From contig NZ_BEVZ01000014.1 in assembly GCF_003112515.1 (NCBI RefSeq), positions 1 through 56,822 of the forward strand: a stretch of DNA of 56,822 nt. The letters are read 5' to 3'. Source of the stretch: Streptomyces fragilis. GTDB taxonomy: Bacteria > Actinomycetota > Actinomycetes > Streptomycetales > Streptomycetaceae. A model generated the notes under the pieces. That model ran no database searches, had not been told where the DNA came from, and was given only the letters and a program-made list of their open reading frames with translations. This document shows positions 1 through 8,508 of the stretch, piece by piece; positions within the stretch are counted from its first letter, which is position 1; each line of letters opens with the position of its first letter. A program made the position numbers and the translations under genes.

Positions 1-82
1 AGTTCTGAGGCAACGAACAGTTGCCGGCTCAGAGCAGAACTCTCAAACTGAAAAGTGTGCTTGTTCGCTCGAAACCAATAGG
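1..82 (+). other. Probable 23S-5S rRNA spacer
   Basis: Sequence immediately 5' of the 5S rRNA. It shows no coding potential and is AT-richer than the rest of the window, as expected for the 23S-5S internal transcribed spacer of an rrn operon. The 23S gene itself must end before the window, so this is inferred from position. Confidence 0.6.
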
Positions 83-202
83 GTTTCGGTGGTCATAGCG
101 TGAGGGAAACGCCCGGTTACATTCCGAACCCGGAAGCTAAGCCTCACAGCGCCGATGGTACTGCAGGGGGGACCCTGTGGGAGAGTAGGACGCCGCCGAA
201 CA
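83..202 (+). rRNA. rrf: 5S ribosomal RNA
   Basis: About 120 nt with the actinobacterial 5S layout: a GTTTCGGTGGTCATAGCG start, the conserved CCCGGTTACATTCCGAACCCGG loop region, a GGAAGCTAAGC segment, GGGAGAGTAGG and a 3' end complementary to the 5' end. It closes an rrn operon entering from the left. Ends are placed by helix I pairing and may be off by one or two bases. Confidence 0.96.
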
Positions 203-212
203 ATTTTTTGGA

Positions 213-251
213 GGACCCTCGGTCCCAGCGTTCAGCTGGGGCTGGGGGTCC
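213..251 (+). terminator. rrn operon intrinsic terminator
   Basis: A 17-bp stem (213-229 with 235-251, including three G-U pairs) with a 5-nt loop, followed directly by TTTTTGTTTTT. It is the only stem in the window with a clear U-tract and lies 10 nt after the 5S rRNA, so it should end the rRNA transcript. Confidence 0.93.
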
Positions 252-338
252 TTTTTGTTTTTCCCTTTTTGCTTTGCCGCAGTGCGGGAACCCGACTGCG
301 CGACGATGGTTAGCCGTACCGAAGACTAGGAGTCACCG

Positions 339-2735
339 ATGTCCACCAACTCTCCCGACGAGCGCCCCGAGCGCGAGCCACGCCGCCGGGACGGTGGTGA
401 CCGCGGAGACCGCGGCGGCTTCCGCAGGGACGACCGAGGCCCGCGCCAGGGGGGCGGCGACCGCGGTGGCTTCGGCCGGCGTGACGACCGCGGCGGCGAT
501 CGGGGCGGCTTCCGCCGTGACGACCGTGGTGACCGTGGTGGGTTCGAGCGACGTGACGACCGTGGCCCGCGCCGGGACGACGACCGCGGCGGTTTCCGCG
601 GCCGCGACGACCGCGGCGGAGACCGCGGTGGTTTCCGCCGTGACGACCGCGGTGACCGCGGTGACCGCGGAGGCGAACGCGGCGGGTTCCGTCGCGAGGG
701 TGGTGATCGGCCCGGGTTCCGCCGGGACAGCGGCGACCGTCCGGGCTTCCGCCGCGATGACCGCGGCGGCGACCGTCCGGGCTTCCGCCGCGATGACCGT
801 GGTCCGCGCCGGGACGACGACCGTGGGGGCTTCCGTCGCGACGACCGCGGTGGCGAGCGCCGCGAGTTCGACCGCGGGGGAGACCGTGGCGGCTTCCGTC
901 GTGACGACCGTGGTCCGCGGCGGGACGACGACCGCGGCGGCTTCCGCGGCCGCGACGATCGCGGCGGGGACCGTGGCGGCTTCGGCCGGCGTGACGACCG
1001 CGGCGGCGATCGGGGCGGCTTCCGCCGTGACGACCGTGGTGGGTTCGAGCGTCGTGACGACCGTGGTCCGCGCCGGGACGACGACCGGGGCGGCTTCCGC
1101 CGCGACGACCGCGGCGGCGAGCGCCGTGAGTTCGACCGCGGGGGAGACCGTGGCGGCTTCCGGCGGGACGACAACCGCGGTGAGCGGCCGCAGCGGAGCG
1201 ACTTCCGCGGCCGTGACGACCGCGGTGGGGACCGTGGCGGTTTCCGCCGTGACGACCGTGGTGACCGTGGTGGGTTCGAGCGTCGTGACGACCGTGGCCC
1301 GCGCCGGGACGACGACCGCGGCGGTTTCCGCGGCCGCGACGACCGCGGCGGCGAGCGCCGCGAGTTCGACCGCGGGGGAGACCGTGGTGGCTTCCGTCGG
1401 GATGACCGTCGCGACGATCGCGGTGGGGACCGTGGCGGTTTCCGTCGGGACGACCGTGGTGACCGTGGTGGGTTCGAGCGTCGTGACGACCGTGGCCCGC
1501 GCCGGGACGACGACCGCGGCGGCTTCCGCGGCCGCGACGACCGCGGCGGGGACCGTGGTGGCTTCCGTCGGGACGACCGTCGCGACGATCGCGGTGGGGA
1601 CCGTGGCGGTTTCCGCCGTGACGACCGCGGGGACCGTGGCGGCGACCGCGGCGGGTTCCGTGGTGGGCGCCGGGACGACGACCGCGGTGGGTACCGCGGC
1701 CGGGACGACCGTCGCGGTGGCGGCGGCGGTGGCGGGCGTTTCCGCGAGGAGCGGGAGCGTGAGCGGGATCGCGAGCCGATCAAGCGGCTGCCGATCCCCG
1801 AGGAGGTCACCGGTGACGAGCTGGACAAGGACGTCAAGCAGGAACTCCAGAGCCTGCCGAAGACGCTCGCCGAGGACGTCGCGCGCAACCTGGTGATGGT
1901 CGCCCGGCTGATCGACGAGGACCCCGAGGGCGCCTACGGCTACTCCCGGGTGGCGCTGCGGCTCGCGTCGCGTGTCGCCGCGGTGCGTGAGGCCGCCGGC
2001 TTCGCCGCCTACGCGAACCAGAAGTACTCCGAGGCACTGGCCGAGTTCCGTGCCGCCCGCCGGATGACCGGCAACGTGGAACTGTGGCCCGTGATGGCCG
2101 ACTGCGAGCGCGGCATGGGCCGGCCCGAGAAGGCCCTCGACATGGCCGGTGCCCCCGACGTGCAGAAGCTGGACAAGGCCGGCCAGGTCGAGATGCGTCT
2201 GGTCGCCGCCGGCGCCCGCCGTGACATGGGTCAGCTGGACGCGGCGATCGTGACGCTGCAGAGCCCGGAGCTGGCCTCCAGCGCCGTGCACCCGTGGACC
2301 GCGCGGCTGCGGTACGCCTACGCGGACGCGCTGCTCGAGGCCGGACGCGAGTCGGAGGCGCGTGAGTGGTTCGCCAAGGCGGTCGAGTCCGACCGTGACG
2401 GCAGCACCGACGCCTCGGACCGGCTGGCCGAGCTGGACGGCGTGGAGTTCGTGGACGCGCTGGACGAGGACGCCGCCGACGAGGGCGAGCAGGCGCTCGG
2501 TTCCGTCACCGGGGTGCCCGTCGCCGCGGAGGACACGGAGGACGCCGAGGAGCGGGACGAGCGGCGCACCGAGGGTGACCACGAGGAGCGGGACCAGGAC
2601 GACGACGTCGCGGACGACTTCGGGCTCGAAGAGCACGAGGGCCACGAGGACGACGAGATCGACGAGGACGACGCCGACCACGCGGACCGCGAGGACGTCG
2701 ACCGGAAGAAGTCCGGGGACGACGACCAGGTCTGA
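339..2735 (+). CDS. TPR protein with long RDDRGG-repeat N-terminus
   Basis: 798 aa. Residues about 14-455 are almost pure Arg/Asp/Gly with Phe (variants of DDRGGFRR, DRGGDRGG, RDDRGPRRDD). Residues about 480-710 form an alpha-helical TPR-like domain, and the last 85 residues are strongly acidic. An AGGAG sits 6 nt before the ATG. The folded domain matches the tetratricopeptide protein that precedes the HAD phosphatase/tlyA/nadK/recN cluster in mycobacteria (Rv1691 position). The RGG-like repeats suggest, but do not prove, RNA or ribosome association, in line with the adjacent rRNA operon. No signal peptide or membrane segment is visible, so it is probably cytoplasmic. Exact function is unknown. 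Confidence 0.9.
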   Translation: MSTNSPDERPEREPRRRDGGDRGDRGGFRRDDRGPRQGGGDRGGFGRRDDRGGDRGGFRRDDRGDRGGFERRDDRGPRRDDDRGGFRGRDDRGGDRGGFRRDDRGDRGDRGGERGGFRREGGDRPGFRRDSGDRPGFRRDDRGGDRPGFRRDDRGPRRDDDRGGFRRDDRGGERREFDRGGDRGGFRRDDRGPRRDDDRGGFRGRDDRGGDRGGFGRRDDRGGDRGGFRRDDRGGFERRDDRGPRRDDDRGGFRRDDRGGERREFDRGGDRGGFRRDDNRGERPQRSDFRGRDDRGGDRGGFRRDDRGDRGGFERRDDRGPRRDDDRGGFRGRDDRGGERREFDRGGDRGGFRRDDRRDDRGGDRGGFRRDDRGDRGGFERRDDRGPRRDDDRGGFRGRDDRGGDRGGFRRDDRRDDRGGDRGGFRRDDRGDRGGDRGGFRGGRRDDDRGGYRGRDDRRGGGGGGGRFREERERERDREPIKRLPIPEEVTGDELDKDVKQELQSLPKTLAEDVARNLVMVARLIDEDPEGAYGYSRVALRLASRVAAVREAAGFAAYANQKYSEALAEFRAARRMTGNVELWPVMADCERGMGRPEKALDMAGAPDVQKLDKAGQVEMRLVAAGARRDMGQLDAAIVTLQSPELASSAVHPWTARLRYAYADALLEAGRESEAREWFAKAVESDRDGSTDASDRLAELDGVEFVDALDEDAADEGEQALGSVTGVPVAAEDTEDAEERDERRTEGDHEERDQDDDVADDFGLEEHEGHEDDEIDEDDADHADREDVDRKKSGDDDQV
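380..1720 (+). repeat. Coding tandem repeats for RDDRGG
   Basis: About 1.3 kb of imperfect DNA repeats built on GACGACCGCGGCGG-like units, with longer composite blocks recurring near 528-620, 1258-1350 and 1460-1550. The period stays in frame with the host gene. Because stops are almost impossible in such sequence, long spurious reading frames appear on both strands; these are not genes. Confidence 0.9.
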
Positions 2736-2780
2736 CGGCGGGTGACCCTCGGGTCCCCCGGCGCGTGAGGCGGTGAGTGG

Positions 2781-2812
2781 GAAAGGGCGGGGCCGGAAGG
2801 CCCCGCCCTTTC
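2781..2812. terminator. Bidirectional stem-loop terminator
   Basis: A perfect 14-bp stem (GAAAGGGCGGGGCC with its complement) and a GGAA tetraloop between the convergent TPR and DUF1015 genes. Its symmetry means it can serve both transcripts. Confidence 0.85.
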
Positions 2813-2829
2813 TCGTTTCCCGCTCCGTG

Positions 2830-4128
2830 TCATTCGCCGACCAGGCGGAGGACCAGCCCCGAGGCCGGCTTCGGCCCGAAGGACGTGGACTTGCGGGGCA
2901 CGGTGACGCCCTGCTGGGCCAGCTCGCGGACCACGTCCTCGCGCACCGGGTGCAGCAGGACGGCCGTGCCGCCCTCCCGTTGGGCCTTCCGGACGGTGGC
3001 CTCCGCGTCGTGGATGTAGGTGATCTGCTCCGGCGAGTCCTCGGGGACCTGCCAGACGTGCTCGAGCAACGCGCAGTGCAGCACGGTGGCGTCCAGCGAG
3101 CGCCAGGCGTCGGGCCGCCCGGACGGCACCGTGCGGGCGAGCAGCGCGGCATCGGGGCGGTCGGCCAGGTGGAAGGCGCCGTCGCCGGCGAGCAGGAAGG
3201 CGTTGCCTTCGGCGGACGCCGCCGCGAGGTGGTCCAAGGCCTCCGTCAGGGTGACGTCCAGGCGGCGGACGCGGAACAGGCCGGTCAGGGCGGCCAGAGC
3301 GTCGGCGACCGGCAGCCGGCGCAGCAGGCGGTGGATGGCGCGGACCCGCAGCGGATAGCGGGCGGTGTCGACCAGGAGCACCAGACCGTGGTCCCACGGG
3401 CCGGGGGAGGGCTGCTGGGAGTCACGGAGCCTGAGGTAGGTGGCCCAGCGGTGGTGACCGTCGGCGATGAGGGCCTGCCGGCCGCGCAGGTCGTCCTGGG
3501 CCGTTGCCTGCTCGGCGGGGTCGGTGACGGCCCACAGGCGGTGGGCGACCCCGTCCTCGGTCACGGTGGACAGCAGCGGTTCACGGGCCGCGGCCGCCTC
3601 GACGACGGCTGCGGCGCCGGACGCCTCGCCGTCGCTCCGGTAGGAGAGCAGCAGCGGTTCGAGGTTGGCGGAGGTCGCCCGCATCAGGGCGGCCCGGTCG
3701 GCCACCACATGGGGCATCACGTCCTCGTGGGGGAGGACCACACCTTCGTCGGGGTCGGAGAGGCGGAGGGCGCCGATCAGGCCGCGTTGCAGCGTGCCGT
3801 CGACGGCACGCTGCTCGTACACGTAGAGCGCGGGCCGCTCCTCGACGGTCAGCACGCCGTCGTCGAGCCAGCGGCGCAGTGTCGCGGCGGCGCGCGCGTT
3901 GCGCTCGTCGGGGTCGAGGGCCTGCGGGAGGATCAGCCGGACGATGTTGTGCGGGTCCAGCGCCTCCAGGTGGTGGAGCCCGTCGGGGCGGACCACCACG
4001 TCGTAGGGCGGAGAGGTGACGGCGGCCAGGGAGCGAACCCGGTCGGCGGCGTAGCGCAGGCCGCGGAACGGGCCGAGTTCGAGTCCGCTCTGCCGCCCCT
4101 GTTCCCCGTGGTGACCTGCTGTGCTCAT
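2830..4128 (-). CDS. DUF1015 family protein
   Basis: 432 aa, soluble, no signal peptide. It has the DUF1015 features: an early LGPFRGLRYAADRV and SPPYDVV segment, PHNIVRLILP near residue 50, LYVYEQ, LIGALRLSD, and a central ADGHHRWATYLRLRD block. The DGHHR motif suggests a metal-dependent or phosphotransfer role, and the family has been linked to small-molecule kinase-like or SpoU-neighbour proteins, but no reaction is established. The start is ATG 4128, preceded by a TACGAT -10 box with a 6-nt gap and no Shine-Dalgarno sequence, so it is probably leaderless. It is transcribed divergently from the HAD phosphatase. Confidence 0.88.
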   Translation of the reverse strand: MSTAGHHGEQGRQSGLELGPFRGLRYAADRVRSLAAVTSPPYDVVVRPDGLHHLEALDPHNIVRLILPQALDPDERNARAAATLRRWLDDGVLTVEERPALYVYEQRAVDGTLQRGLIGALRLSDPDEGVVLPHEDVMPHVVADRAALMRATSANLEPLLLSYRSDGEASGAAAVVEAAAAREPLLSTVTEDGVAHRLWAVTDPAEQATAQDDLRGRQALIADGHHRWATYLRLRDSQQPSPGPWDHGLVLLVDTARYPLRVRAIHRLLRRLPVADALAALTGLFRVRRLDVTLTEALDHLAAASAEGNAFLLAGDGAFHLADRPDAALLARTVPSGRPDAWRSLDATVLHCALLEHVWQVPEDSPEQITYIHDAEATVRKAQREGGTAVLLHPVREDVVRELAQQGVTVPRKSTSFGPKPASGLVLRLVGE

Positions 4129-4134
4129 TGGAGC

Positions 4135-4140
4135 ATCGTA
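4135..4140 (-). promoter_or_regulatory. Leaderless -10 box of DUF1015 gene
   Basis: TACGAT on the minus strand, 6 nt before the ATG at 4128, so the transcription start should fall on or next to the start codon. No ribosome binding site is present. Confidence 0.6.
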
Positions 4141-4215
4141 TGTGCGCACCTGGCGTGAGGGATCATCGGGGGAAGAGGGCTGGAGACCCCCAGCGGCGCA
4201 GAAGGAGCGATGGAC

Positions 4216-5247
4216 ATGAGCCAGACCGTCAGGACCCGGCCCGAGGGCAGCGGCGGGCAGGTGCTGCGCGAGGCCTACGACACGGCCCTGCTCGACCTGG
4301 ACGGCGTGGTGTACGCGGGCGGGGAGGCCATCGTGCACGCGGTGGACTCGCTGGCCGTCGCGCGGGACGCGGGCATGCGGCTCGCCTACGTCACCAACAA
4401 CGCGCTGCGGACGCCCGACACGGTGGCCGGGCACCTGACGGAGCTGGGCATACCGACCGAGGCCGGTGAGGTGATCACCTCGGCGCAGGCGGTGTCCCGG
4501 CTGGTCGCCGAGGCGCTGCCGCAGGGCTCGCGGGTGCTGGTGGTCGGCGGCGAGGGTCTGCGGGTGGCGCTGCGGGAACGCGGCCTGGTGCCGGTCGAGT
4601 CGGCGGACGACGACCCGGCCGCCGTGGTCCAGGGCTACGGCGGACCCGAGATGGCCTGGGGGCGGTTCGCGGAGGCCTGTTACGCCATCGCGCGCGGTCT
4701 GCCGTGGTTCGCGTCCAACACCGATCTGACGGTGCCGACGGCGCGGGGCATCGCGCCCGGGAACGGGGCGGCGGTCGAGGTGGTGCGGCTGGCCACGGGC
4801 GCCGAGCCGAGGGTGGCGGGCAAGCCGCTGCCGCCGATGCACCGGGAGACCGTGCTGCGGACCGGCGCGCGGCGGCCGCTGGTCGTCGGGGACCGTCTGG
4901 ACACCGACATCGAGGGCGCCTTCAACGGAGACGTGGACTCGCTGCTGGTGCTCACCGGGGTCACCGACGGGGCCCGGCTGCTGGCGGCGGTGCCGGAGCA
5001 CCGGCCCACCTACGTCGACGCCGACCTGCGGGGGCTGCTGGCGCCGCAGCCGGAGGTGACGCCCGAGGGCGACGGTTTCCGGTGCGGCGGCTGGACGGCG
5101 ACGGCCGGTCCGCGGGAGCTGTCGCTGGACGGGGACGGCGAACCGCTGGACGGGCTGCGGGCGCTGTGCGCGGCGGCCTGGACGGCCGGCGGGGCGGACG
5201 CCTGCCTTCTCGACACGGGGAAGGCGCTGGCCCGGCTGGGGCTCTGA
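4216..5247 (+). CDS. HAD-IIA phosphatase (NagD/Gpp-like)
   Basis: 343 aa. HAD motif I is DLDGV (Asp27 and Asp29), motif II is YVTNNA (Thr60), a cap domain sits in the middle, and motif IV is VGDRLDTDIEGA near residues 222-232. This is the class IIA pattern of NagD, p-nitrophenyl phosphatase and phosphoglycolate phosphatase. By position between the TPR gene and tlyA it matches M. tuberculosis Rv1692, reported as a glycerol-3-phosphate phosphatase, so phosphorylated glycerol is a plausible substrate (inference). An in-frame ATG at 4210 lies only 2 nt from GAAGGAG, whereas ATG 4216 has an 8-nt gap; I chose 4216. Confidence 0.9.
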   Translation: MSQTVRTRPEGSGGQVLREAYDTALLDLDGVVYAGGEAIVHAVDSLAVARDAGMRLAYVTNNALRTPDTVAGHLTELGIPTEAGEVITSAQAVSRLVAEALPQGSRVLVVGGEGLRVALRERGLVPVESADDDPAAVVQGYGGPEMAWGRFAEACYAIARGLPWFASNTDLTVPTARGIAPGNGAAVEVVRLATGAEPRVAGKPLPPMHRETVLRTGARRPLVVGDRLDTDIEGAFNGDVDSLLVLTGVTDGARLLAAVPEHRPTYVDADLRGLLAPQPEVTPEGDGFRCGGWTATAGPRELSLDGDGEPLDGLRALCAAAWTAGGADACLLDTGKALARLGL

Positions 5248-5310
5248 CCGCGGAGGGCGGCCGCCAGGACTCACCGGCCGCGGGCGCGGGGCCACTCGCC
5301 GCGGGTGAGG

Positions 5311-5394
5311 GACCGCGTATGTGGCGACCGCACATACGGGACCGCGGGTGCGGCGACCGCACGTGCCGGACCGCGGGTGCGGGGCCCCTCGCAC
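5311..5394. repeat. Three tandem GACCGCG hairpin repeats
   Basis: Repeats of a GGGACCGCG(N)GTNCGG unit form three successive small hairpins: 5316-5323 with 5331-5338, 5348-5353 with 5357-5362, and GTGCG/CGCAC at 5377-5394. Two further GACCGC units follow to about 5424. They lie between the HAD gene and the iron-box promoter, and could end HAD transcription or bind a protein. No function is assigned. Confidence 0.6.
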
Positions 5395-5454
5395 GGGACC
5401 GCTGGTACGGGACCGCGTGTACGGCTGGAGAACGGGGGAGCGGGGCCGCGGGTT

Positions 5455-5472
5455 GGTTAGGTTAACCTAACC
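5455..5472. promoter_or_regulatory. Iron box (DmdR/IdeR operator)
   Basis: A perfect 18-bp palindrome, GGTTAGGTTAACCTAACC, matching the TTAGGTTAGGCTAACCTAA iron-box consensus of DmdR1/IdeR/DtxR regulators. It ends 2 nt before the GTG of the first permease. Inside it, TAACCT (5463-5468) is 6 nt from the GTG and fits a -10 box, so Fe(II)-loaded repressor would sit on the core promoter of a leaderless transcript. Confidence 0.93.
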
Positions 5473-5474
5473 GG

Positions 5475-6536
5475 GTGTTCACAGACGCTCCCTCCGAGCA
5501 GCGCGTCGCGCAGCCGGCCGCCGAGGCCGCACGGCCGCCCCGGCGGCGGCGCTCCGCCGCCAAGGCCGTCGGCCTGGTGGCGGCCCTCGCGCTGCTGGTC
5601 GTCGTCGCGATGACGAGCATCGCGGTCGGCGCCAAGCCCTTGGCCATGGGCCAGGTCTGGCACGGCCTCTTCGCGGACACCGGAACCTACGGCGACGTCG
5701 TCGTCGGGGAGCGGCTGTCGCGGACCGTGCTGGGGCTGCTGGCGGGCGCCGCGCTGGGCCTGGCCGGAGCGGTGCTCCAGGCGCTCACCCGCAACCCGCT
5801 CGCCGATCCCGGCCTGCTCGGCATCAACGCGGGCGCCTCGGCGGCGGTCGTCACGGCCATCACCTTCTTCGGCGTCACCTCGCTCGGCGGCTACGTGTGG
5901 TTCGCCTTCGCGGGCGCCATGGTGGTGGGCGCGCTGGTGTGGTTCCTCGGCGGGAGCCGGGGCGCGACGCCGGTCAGGCTGGCGCTGGCGGGCATGGCGA
6001 TCGCCGCCGCCCTCCAGGGCTACCTGCAGGCGCTGATGATCCTCGACGAGGCGGCGCTGGGCCGGATGCGGTTCTGGACCGTCGGCTCGCTGGGCGCCGC
6101 GTCCTGGCAGAGCATCGGGCAGGTGCTGCCGTTCATCGCCGTCGGCACGGTGCTGGCGCTGGCGCTGGCCCGGCCGCTGAACGCGATGGAGATGGGCGAC
6201 GACACCGCCCGGGCGCTCGGCGCCCACCTCAACCGGACCCGGGCGCTGTCCATGCTGGCGGCCACCCTGCTGTGCGGGGCGGCCACCGCGGCCTGCGGAC
6301 CGATCGTCTTCGTCGGCCTGATGGTGCCGCACGTGGTGCGCTCCTTCACCGGGCCGGACCTGCGCTGGATCCTGCCCTACGCCACCGTGCTCTCCCCGGT
6401 GCTGCTGCTGGGCGCCGACGTGATCGGGCGGGTCGTGGTGCGGCCGTCCGAGCTGCAGGTCGGCATCGTCACGGCGGTCATCGGCGGGCCGCTCTTCATC
6501 TTCCTGGTCCGACGGCGGAGGACGGCGCAGCTGTGA
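5475..6536 (+). CDS. FecCD iron-siderophore ABC permease 1
   Basis: 353 aa integral membrane permease of the FecCD/BtuC family with about nine to ten hydrophobic segments. The family stretch QALTRNPLADPGLLG lies near residues 98-112, and the EMGDDTARALGA cytoplasmic loop that contacts the ATPase lies near 240. It is the first gene of a three-gene operon and overlaps the second permease by 4 nt. Expression should rise under iron starvation, given the adjoining iron box. The GTG start abuts the operator and has no Shine-Dalgarno sequence, suggesting leaderless translation. Confidence 0.93.
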   Translation: MFTDAPSEQRVAQPAAEAARPPRRRRSAAKAVGLVAALALLVVVAMTSIAVGAKPLAMGQVWHGLFADTGTYGDVVVGERLSRTVLGLLAGAALGLAGAVLQALTRNPLADPGLLGINAGASAAVVTAITFFGVTSLGGYVWFAFAGAMVVGALVWFLGGSRGATPVRLALAGMAIAAALQGYLQALMILDEAALGRMRFWTVGSLGAASWQSIGQVLPFIAVGTVLALALARPLNAMEMGDDTARALGAHLNRTRALSMLAATLLCGAATAACGPIVFVGLMVPHVVRSFTGPDLRWILPYATVLSPVLLLGADVIGRVVVRPSELQVGIVTAVIGGPLFIFLVRRRRTAQL

Positions 6537-7630
6537 CAACCCCGAAGGCCTCCTCACGCCCGGCCGCCCCGGCCGGGACCTCGCCGCGCCGCTCCTCGCC
6601 CCAGGCGGTGCTGCGGATCGGCGGGCGCGTCTCGCTGCGGATCCGGGTGCGCGCGGTGGCCGTGGTCGCGGTGCTGGCCCTCGTCGCCCTCGCCACGGCG
6701 GTGGTGCTGATCGGCACCGGTGACTTCCCGATGTCCTTCACGGACGTGCTGACCGTGCTGTTCGGCTCGGGGCACCCGGCGGACGAGCTGATCGTGCGGG
6801 AGCTGCGGCTGCCGCGCGTGCTGGTGGGGCTGCTGGTCGGCGCCGCGCTGGGACTGGCGGGCGCGCTGTTCCAGGCCGTCTCGCGCAACCCGCTGGGCAG
6901 CCCGGACATCCTCGGCCTCGGCCAGGGCGCGACGGCGGGCGCGCTGACCATGATCGTGCTGTTCTCCGGCAGCGCCGCCGCGGTGACGGCGGGCGCGCTG
7001 GTCGGCGGACTGGTCACCGGCACGGCGATCTACCTGCTCGCCTGGAAGCGCGGCGTGCACGGTTACCGGCTGGTGCTGGTCGGCATCGGCGTCAGCGCGG
7101 TGATGACCGCGGTCAACAGCTACCTGATCACCAAGGCCGACATGGTCGACGCCGCGCGGGCGGTGGTGTGGATGACCGGCTCGCTGTCCGGCCGGGACTG
7201 GGCCCAGGTGTGGCCGCTGCTGGCGCTGTGCCTGGTGCTGGTGCCGCTGGTGCTGGCCAACGAGCGGGGCCTGCGGATGACGGAGATGGGCGACGACGCG
7301 GCCTACGCGCTGGGCGTGCGCGTCGAGCGGGTGCGGCTGGTCCTGCTGGGCTGCGCGGTGCTGCTGGCGTCGGCCGCGACGGCGGCGGCCGGGCCGGTGG
7401 CGTTCGTGGCGCTCACCGCGCCGCAGCTCGCGCGGCGGCTGACCCGGACGCCGGGGCCGAACCTGGTGCCCTCCATGACCATGGGCGCGGCGCTGCTGAT
7501 CGTCGCGGACCTGCTGTCGCAGCGGGCCTTCGGTTCCGACCAGCTGCCGGTCGGCGTGGTCACCGGCGCGCTGGGCGGCCTCTACCTGCTGTGGCTGCTG
7601 GTCTCCGAGCGGAAGGCCGGGCGGGTATGA
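6533..7630 (+). CDS. FecCD iron-siderophore ABC permease 2
   Basis: 365 aa. The GTG overlaps the previous stop (GTGA), so translation is coupled. About 45 N-terminal residues are cytoplasmic and Pro/Ser/Arg-rich, followed by a FecCD membrane domain with QAVSRNPLGSPDILGLGQG near residues 113-131 and the EMGDDAAYALGV ATPase-contact loop. It would pair with permease 1 as a heterodimeric channel for ferric siderophore import across the cytoplasmic membrane. Confidence 0.93.
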   Translation: MTTPKASSRPAAPAGTSPRRSSPQAVLRIGGRVSLRIRVRAVAVVAVLALVALATAVVLIGTGDFPMSFTDVLTVLFGSGHPADELIVRELRLPRVLVGLLVGAALGLAGALFQAVSRNPLGSPDILGLGQGATAGALTMIVLFSGSAAAVTAGALVGGLVTGTAIYLLAWKRGVHGYRLVLVGIGVSAVMTAVNSYLITKADMVDAARAVVWMTGSLSGRDWAQVWPLLALCLVLVPLVLANERGLRMTEMGDDAAYALGVRVERVRLVLLGCAVLLASAATAAAGPVAFVALTAPQLARRLTRTPGPNLVPSMTMGAALLIVADLLSQRAFGSDQLPVGVVTGALGGLYLLWLLVSERKAGRV

Positions 7631-8508
7631 GCGCGCGACCCGACGGCGCCGACGGCGCCGCAACGACGGGCATCGAGGACATGTTGAAGAGGAGCACCGG
7701 CGCCGTGGGCAACCGACTGTCGGCCGAGAACGTCACCCTCGCCTACGAGCAGCGGGTCATCGCGCGGGAGCTGTCGGTGGAGATCCCCGACAACTCCTTC
7801 ACGGTGATCGTCGGCCCCAACGCCTGCGGGAAGTCGACGCTGCTGCGGGCGCTGTCGCGGATGCTGCGGCCGAGCGAGGGGCGGGTGCTGCTGGACGGGC
7901 AGGTCATCCAGTCGCTGCCGGCGAAGAAGGTGGCGCGGACACTGGGGCTGCTGCCGCAGTCGTCGGTCGCCCCGGACGGCATCACGGTCGCCGACCTGGT
8001 GGCCCGCGGCCGCTACCCGCACCAGGGGCTGCTGCGGCAGTGGTCCCCCGAGGACGAGCGGGTCGTCCGGGAGTCCATGGAGCGCACCGGCGTCGCCGAG
8101 CTGGGGGACCGGTACGTCGACGAGCTGTCCGGGGGACAGCGGCAGCGGGTGTGGATCGCGATGGCGCTCGCCCAGGAGACGCCGCTGCTGCTGCTGGACG
8201 AGCCGACGACGTACCTGGACATCCAGCACCAGCTCGACGTGCTGGACCTGTGCGCGGAGCTGCACGAGGAGCACGGGCGGACGCTGGTGGCCGTCCTGCA
8301 CGACCTCAACCACGCGGCGCGGTACGCGACCCACCTGATCGCGCTGCGGGACGGCGAAGTGGTGGCCGAGGGCGCGCCGGGGGACGTGGTGACGGCGGAG
8401 CTGGTGGAGCGGGTCTTCGGGATCCGGTGCCAGGTGATCCCGGACCCGGAGACGGGCACCCCCCTGGTCGTCCCCGCGGCACGCAAGGCCCGGGCGGCGT
8501 CCCTCTAG
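7627..8508 (+). CDS. Iron-siderophore ABC transporter ATPase
   Basis: 293 aa. Walker A GPNACGKST near residues 62-70, signature LSGGQ near 167, Walker B LLLLDEPTT near 188, and the H-loop in VLHDLNHAARY. Length and loops match FecE/FepC ATPases. It overlaps permease 2 by ATGA and completes the operon. About 35 extra residues precede the ABC domain; a later GTG in GNRLSAENV could be the true start. No substrate-binding lipoprotein is encoded here, so that partner must lie elsewhere. Its TAG shares CTAG with the stop of the opposing gene. Confidence 0.93.
   Translation: MSARPDGADGAATTGIEDMLKRSTGAVGNRLSAENVTLAYEQRVIARELSVEIPDNSFTVIVGPNACGKSTLLRALSRMLRPSEGRVLLDGQVIQSLPAKKVARTLGLLPQSSVAPDGITVADLVARGRYPHQGLLRQWSPEDERVVRESMERTGVAELGDRYVDELSGGQRQRVWIAMALAQETPLLLLDEPTTYLDIQHQLDVLDLCAELHEEHGRTLVAVLHDLNHAARYATHLIALRDGEVVAEGAPGDVVTAELVERVFGIRCQVIPDPETGTPLVVPAARKARAASL

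Noticed and set aside
100..3397. Very long open frames on both strands across the first 3 kb (for example about 600 codons at 100-1896 plus and 940 codons at 333-3152 minus)
   Set aside because: They are shadows of the GC-rich RDDRGG repeats; one starts inside the 5S rRNA, and all show Ala/Thr/Val or Arg/Pro low-complexity products with no RBS or homology-like motifs.
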